NCBI RefSeq assembly: GCF_020150815.1
Contig: NZ_CP083723.1
Span: 1,178,001-1,242,000 of the forward strand
Source of the DNA: Haloprofundus salilacus
Lineage (GTDB): Archaea; Halobacteriota; Halobacteria; Halobacteriales; Haloferacaceae
Reading direction: 5' to 3'
Length of the DNA: 64,000 bases
The notes below the pieces were generated by a model, which did not search any database, was not told the origin of the DNA, and was given only the letters and a program-made list of their open reading frames with translations. Position 1 is the first letter of the stretch. Each line of letters opens with the position of its first letter. Shown one piece after another: positions 60,776 through 64,000 of this stretch. Both the position numbers and the translations under genes were made by a program.

Positions 60776-61513
60776 ATGACCGTGAACGCTCTCGGCGAGA
60801 TCGTCGCGCGCGAACGGCGGACCGACCGTCCGGCGGTCCACCTCCCGGCCGCCGACCGAACGATGAGTTACCACGATTTCTGTACGACGGCGTGGAAAGC
60901 CGGGAACGTCTTTCGCCATCTCGGGGTCGCCGCCGGGCGGCGCGTCGAACTCCAACCGGTCGCGTCGCCGGAGTCGCTGCTCGCCTTTTTCGGTGCGGCG
61001 CTGCTCGGGTCGCCGGTTCGGTTCGAGGCTCGCGGCGAGGACGAGACGCGCGTCGTCGTCGCCACCGCAGAGCGCGAGGACGAACTCGACCCGAGAGCGG
61101 GGACGAAACTCGTCGTCTACGGCGGTTGCCCGAAACGACCGACGACGACCCACTGGGAGACGGAGGTCTGGAGCGAGAACCCGGCGATTCCGCCGTACGA
61201 GGTGGAGCCGTCTACGCCCGCGCTCGTTGCCGACGACGCGACGTACGCGCACGCGGAACTACTGACCCTCGCCGAGCGCGTCGTCAACGACTACGACCTG
61301 ACCGACGCGTCGCGCGTCGTCGTCCGCGGGTCGCTCTCGCACCCCGGCGTCATCGTCGCGGGCGTCGTCGCCCCGCTTCTCGTCGGCGGGACGGTAGTTC
61401 TCCCCAGCGACGACGGAGCGACGTCCTCCGGCGACATCGCCGTCACTGCGGTTGATGCTGTCGACGTCGTTCCGGAACCCGTCGCCGTCGATCCGTCGGA
61501 CGTAGTCGCATAG
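60776..61513 (+). CDS. AMP-binding-enzyme N-terminal-like protein, short
   Basis: A 245-residue protein that looks like the first part of acyl-CoA synthetases: LGEIVARERRTDRPAVHLPA, ADRTMSYHDFCTTAWKAGNV, and later SHPGVIVAGVVAPLLVGGTV. Full enzymes are 500-650 residues; here the P-loop signature and the whole C-terminal lid are absent, so it cannot adenylate by itself. The ATG at 60776 and an in-frame stop at 61513 mark it as a standalone unit, not a truncation by the window. Confidence 0.75.
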   Translation: MTVNALGEIVARERRTDRPAVHLPAADRTMSYHDFCTTAWKAGNVFRHLGVAAGRRVELQPVASPESLLAFFGAALLGSPVRFEARGEDETRVVVATAEREDELDPRAGTKLVVYGGCPKRPTTTHWETEVWSENPAIPPYEVEPSTPALVADDATYAHAELLTLAERVVNDYDLTDASRVVVRGSLSHPGVIVAGVVAPLLVGGTVVLPSDDGATSSGDIAVTAVDAVDVVPEPVAVDPSDVVA

Positions 61514-61594
61514 CGGTTACGTCGCTCCATGCTTTTGTCTTTCTCCGTCAATCGAGGAACTAAAAACTGTGGTATAACGACGCATATCTTGTTC

Positions 61595-62905
61595 ATGGGA
61601 GTGACGACATCGACAGCGCGCGCGTGGCGACGGTATCGGGTCGTCCCTATCGTCTATCGAATCGCCGCCGCGTTCGTCCTCGGTTCGATTTTCGGACTCG
61701 TGGTCGGAGAACCGGCGACGCGGCTCCAACTGCTTGGCGATCTCTTCGTCCGACTGCTGAGCATGCTCATCATCCCCATCATCGTCTTCACGCTCCTGAT
61801 GGGGGTGCGAAACCTCACGCCGAGCCAACTCGGCCGCGTCGGGGTCCAAGTCGTAGGGCTCTACGCGGTTACCTCGGCAGTCGCCGTCCTCATCGGGCTC
61901 ACAGTGGGGAACCTGATCAACCCCGGAACCGGCCTGACGCTGACCGGCGGTGAGGCCGAAACCGCGGAGGCGCCGGACCTCGTAAGTGTCCTGCTCAACA
62001 TCGTCCCGAAGAGTCCACTCGGCGAGATGGCCGCGGGTGACGTGCTGCCGACTATCTTCTTCGTCGTCGTGTTCGGCCTCACGCTCGCACTCCTGCAGGA
62101 GACGGCCGAAGAGGAGTCCGTTCGGCGAGGTGTCGAGACGTTCTTCGACCTCGCTGAAGCGGGCGCGGAGGCGATGTTCAAACTCGTCTGGGGCGTGATG
62201 GAGTACGGTGTTATCGGCGTGTTCGCGCTGATGGCGGCCGTCTTCGGCGAAGCAGGCGTCGACGCCATCGTCCTGTTCGCGATGCTCATCGCGACGGTGG
62301 CGCTGGCCTGCGCGATTCACATCGCCGTCGTCCACCTCGGTCTCTTCGTCGGACTGCTCGCCGGCCAGTCGCCGGTGGCCTTCCTCGTCGGGGTGAAAGA
62401 CGTGCTCGTCACGGCGCTCAGTATCCGTTCGAGCAGCGGGACGCTCCCCGTGTCGATGACCGACGCGTAGGACAACCTCCGCATCGACGAGGGAATCTAC
62501 GGCTTCTCGCTCCCGCTCGGCGCGACCATCAACATGGACGGGACGGCGATGTACCAGGGCGTCGTCGCCATCTTCGCGGCGAACCTCGCGGGCGTGACGC
62601 TCTCGATCAGCCAGCAACTCACGGTCGTCGTCATCGCCGTCCTCGCGAGCATCGGCGCCGCGGGCGTGCCCGGTACCGGCCTCATCATGCTGACGCTCGT
62701 CCTCACCCAACTCGGCCTCCCGCTGGAGATCGTCGGCTTCGTCGCGGGCGTCGACCCGTTTCTCGACCGTATGCGGACGATGACGAACGTCTTCGGCGAC
62801 CTCTCGGTCGCGACGGTCGTCGGCAAGTGGAACGACGCCGTCGACTTCACCGCCGGCGTCTGGTCGGATACGACCGCTCGCTCGGCCGTTTTCGGCGACG
62901 ACTGA
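61595..62905 (+). pseudogene. Dicarboxylate/amino acid:cation symporter with internal TAG
   Basis: From ATG 61595 the frame encodes GltP-type helices (PIVYRIAAAFVLGSIFGLVV, LSMLIIPIIVFTLLMGVRN) and IRSSSGTLPVSMTDA. A TAG at 62468-62470 follows. The same frame continues with FSLPLGATINMDGTAMYQGV, the substrate-binding NMDGT signature, to a TGA at 62905. One base (GAG to TAG) would restore the usual 436-residue transporter. Sodium-coupled dicarboxylate or glutamate uptake is the expected role. Confidence 0.8.
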
Positions 62906-63002
62906 GGGGACAGCCGGTCTCGTTTCTCTCCAGACGAGTGCGGACGACTGCGCGAACTGCCGGACACCCAAACGCTACGTTCGTCGGGCGGAATCTCCGA
63001 GT

Positions 63003-64000
63003 ATGACCGACGTAGCCGACCGCAAACGCCGGGCCGTCGAGGCCATCGACGCCCGCGCCGACGACATCGTCGACTTCGCGAAAAACGTCGAAGCCGAACC
63101 GGAACTCGGGTTCAAAGAGACCGAGACGACTCGCAAGGTCGTCGCCGAACTCGAAGGGATGGGACTCGACGTCGAGGAGAACATCGCCGTCACCGGCGCG
63201 AAAGCCCGATTGGGAGCTAGCGACGCGAGCGAGTTCGTGGTCGTGGTTCTCGGCGAACTCGACGCGCTCGTCAACCCTGCACATCCGAAGGCGAACCCCC
63301 AAACGGGCGCGTGTCACGCCTGCGGCCACCACGCCCAACTCGCGAACTTGGTCGGTGCTGCCTACGGTCTCACCGCGGCGGGCGTCACCGAGGACCTCGA
63401 CGGCGCTATCGACTTCATCGCCGTGCCCGCCGAGGAGTATCTCGACCTAGGCTACCGCCGAAAACTGGTCGAGAGCGGCGAAGTGGAGTTCCTCGGCGGC
63501 AAACAGGAACTCATCCGACGCGGGCACCTCGACGACGCGGACTGCGCGATGATGATTCACGCCGGGAGCGACACGCCCGAGCGCGTCGTCACGAGCGATT
63601 TCTCCTCGAACGGCTTCGTCGGCAAGTTCGTCACCTACGAGGGCAAGGAGTCGCACGCGGGGGCTGCCCCCGAGGAGGGCGTCAACGCGCTCAACGCGGC
63701 GATGCTCGGGATGAACGCCGTCCACGCTAACCGCGAGACGTTTGCCGACGACGACCACGTCCGCGTCCACCCCATTGTCACCAACGGCGGCGACGGTGTC
63801 AACGTCGTCCCGAGCGACGTGCAGATGGAGTCGTACGTCCGCGCGAGCACCGTCGAGGCCGTCGAGGACGCCAACGAGAAGACGAACCGCGCACTCGAAT
63901 CGGGTGCGATGGCCGTCGGCGCGAACGTCGAAATCGAGGATTACCCGGGCTACATGCCGCTTCGCACCGACGAGACTATGGTCTCGACGTACGACGCGAA
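63003..64000 (+). CDS. M20-family amidohydrolase (AbgB-like), partial
   Basis: 332 residues from ATG 63003 run off the right edge. The M20 metal ligands start at VVLGELDALVNPAH (residues ~82-95), GACHACGHHAQ (~101-111) and VPAEEYLDLG (~143-152). SNGFVGKFVTYEGKESHAGA (~202-221) is the dimerisation-lid start, and the frame is still open at 64000. Relatives hydrolyse aminobenzoyl-glutamate or indole-amino acid conjugates and N-acyl amino acids. The substrate is not known. Confidence 0.9.
   Translation, partial: MTDVADRKRRAVEAIDARADDIVDFAKNVEAEPELGFKETETTRKVVAELEGMGLDVEENIAVTGAKARLGASDASEFVVVVLGELDALVNPAHPKANPQTGACHACGHHAQLANLVGAAYGLTAAGVTEDLDGAIDFIAVPAEEYLDLGYRRKLVESGEVEFLGGKQELIRRGHLDDADCAMMIHAGSDTPERVVTSDFSSNGFVGKFVTYEGKESHAGAAPEEGVNALNAAMLGMNAVHANRETFADDDHVRVHPIVTNGGDGVNVVPSDVQMESYVRASTVEAVEDANEKTNRALESGAMAVGANVEIEDYPGYMPLRTDETMVSTYDA

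Noticed and set aside
62468-62470. TAG as a pyrrolysine codon
   Set aside because: No pylT or pyl genes are in the window, and the symporter family has no conserved reason for it; a point change is simpler.

Overview
The window reads as chromosome of a halophilic archaeon (class Halobacteria). The DNA is GC-rich, coding third positions are strongly G/C, and the proteins are very rich in Asp and Glu. The families are haloarchaeal: archaeal-type S-adenosylmethionine synthetase, diphthamide synthase Dph2, PAC2 protein, HalOD1 domain, Bat-type HTH, DUF7344, DUF5800 and DUF5805, and an XPB-like helicase with a DUF790/Bax1 nuclease. Many genes appear leaderless, with a TATA-like box 25-35 nt before the start codon. 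I see no rRNA, tRNA or CRISPR array. Both end genes (TSUP permease on the left, M20 amidohydrolase on the right) are cut by the window.

Layout. 1-5.7 kb: TSUP permease, an Nramp-like transporter, Mat, and a divergently oriented pair of Opp/Dpp-type permeases. 5.7-13 kb: CYTH protein, FKBP isomerase, a RecA-like protein beside a frameshifted ParA/MinD gene, YlbF, HIT, an esterase, Dph2. 13-15.5 kb: a decayed gene, a zinc microprotein with HalOD1, Lrp and RHH regulators around a phased GTTCGA array. 15.6-20.5 kb: an operon of a second Nramp-like transporter with hyuA and hyuB. 20.5-32.8 kb: redox and housekeeping genes (SDR, Sir2, DJ-1, disulfide reductase, CorA, phosphotransferase, UlaG-like hydrolase) and two unfamiliar proteins. 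33-34.6 kb: an RHH-like/DUF5805 gene overlapping a tyrosine recombinase, preceded by palindromes. 35-52 kb: HMCES, exonuclease, a Bat/DUF7344 rearrangement, bactofilin-like protein, YchF-like GTPase, PadR, UbiA, aminotransferase, NosD-like beta-helix, XPB-DUF790, a duplicated-domain protein, RNA m5C methyltransferase, PAC2. 53-57.2 kb: grpE-dnaK-dnaJ. 57.3-64 kb: broken cupin, CobW GTPase, zinc microproteins, formaldehyde-dehydrogenase-type ADH, a nonsense-interrupted dicarboxylate symporter and an amidohydrolase.

Functional groups that can be read from the layout are the Hsp70 chaperone set (grpE, dnaK, dnaJ); hyuA/hyuB with a transporter that has lost the Nramp metal ligands, suggesting uptake and hydrolysis of a cyclic amide; the helicase-nuclease DNA repair pair with HMCES nearby; and thiol/aldehyde redox enzymes.

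The most unusual material is (i) a dispersed non-coding element at three gene 3' ends (9.2, 53.0 and 57.2 kb), with a GC hairpin capped by GAA or TTC, a TCGG...ACCAAAA box and a shared CGCTCGCGGTAC tail; (ii) the palindromes around the recombinase operon; (iii) two arrays of about 10-bp-spaced GTTCGA-like words beside regulator genes; (iv) an unrecognised protein built from two copies of one domain; and (v) the metal-ligand-free Nramp/hyuAB operon. Several genes are interrupted by a single-base event (near 8629, 13150, 40735, 57531, and a TAG at 62468). These may be assembly errors and should be verified before being called true pseudogenes.
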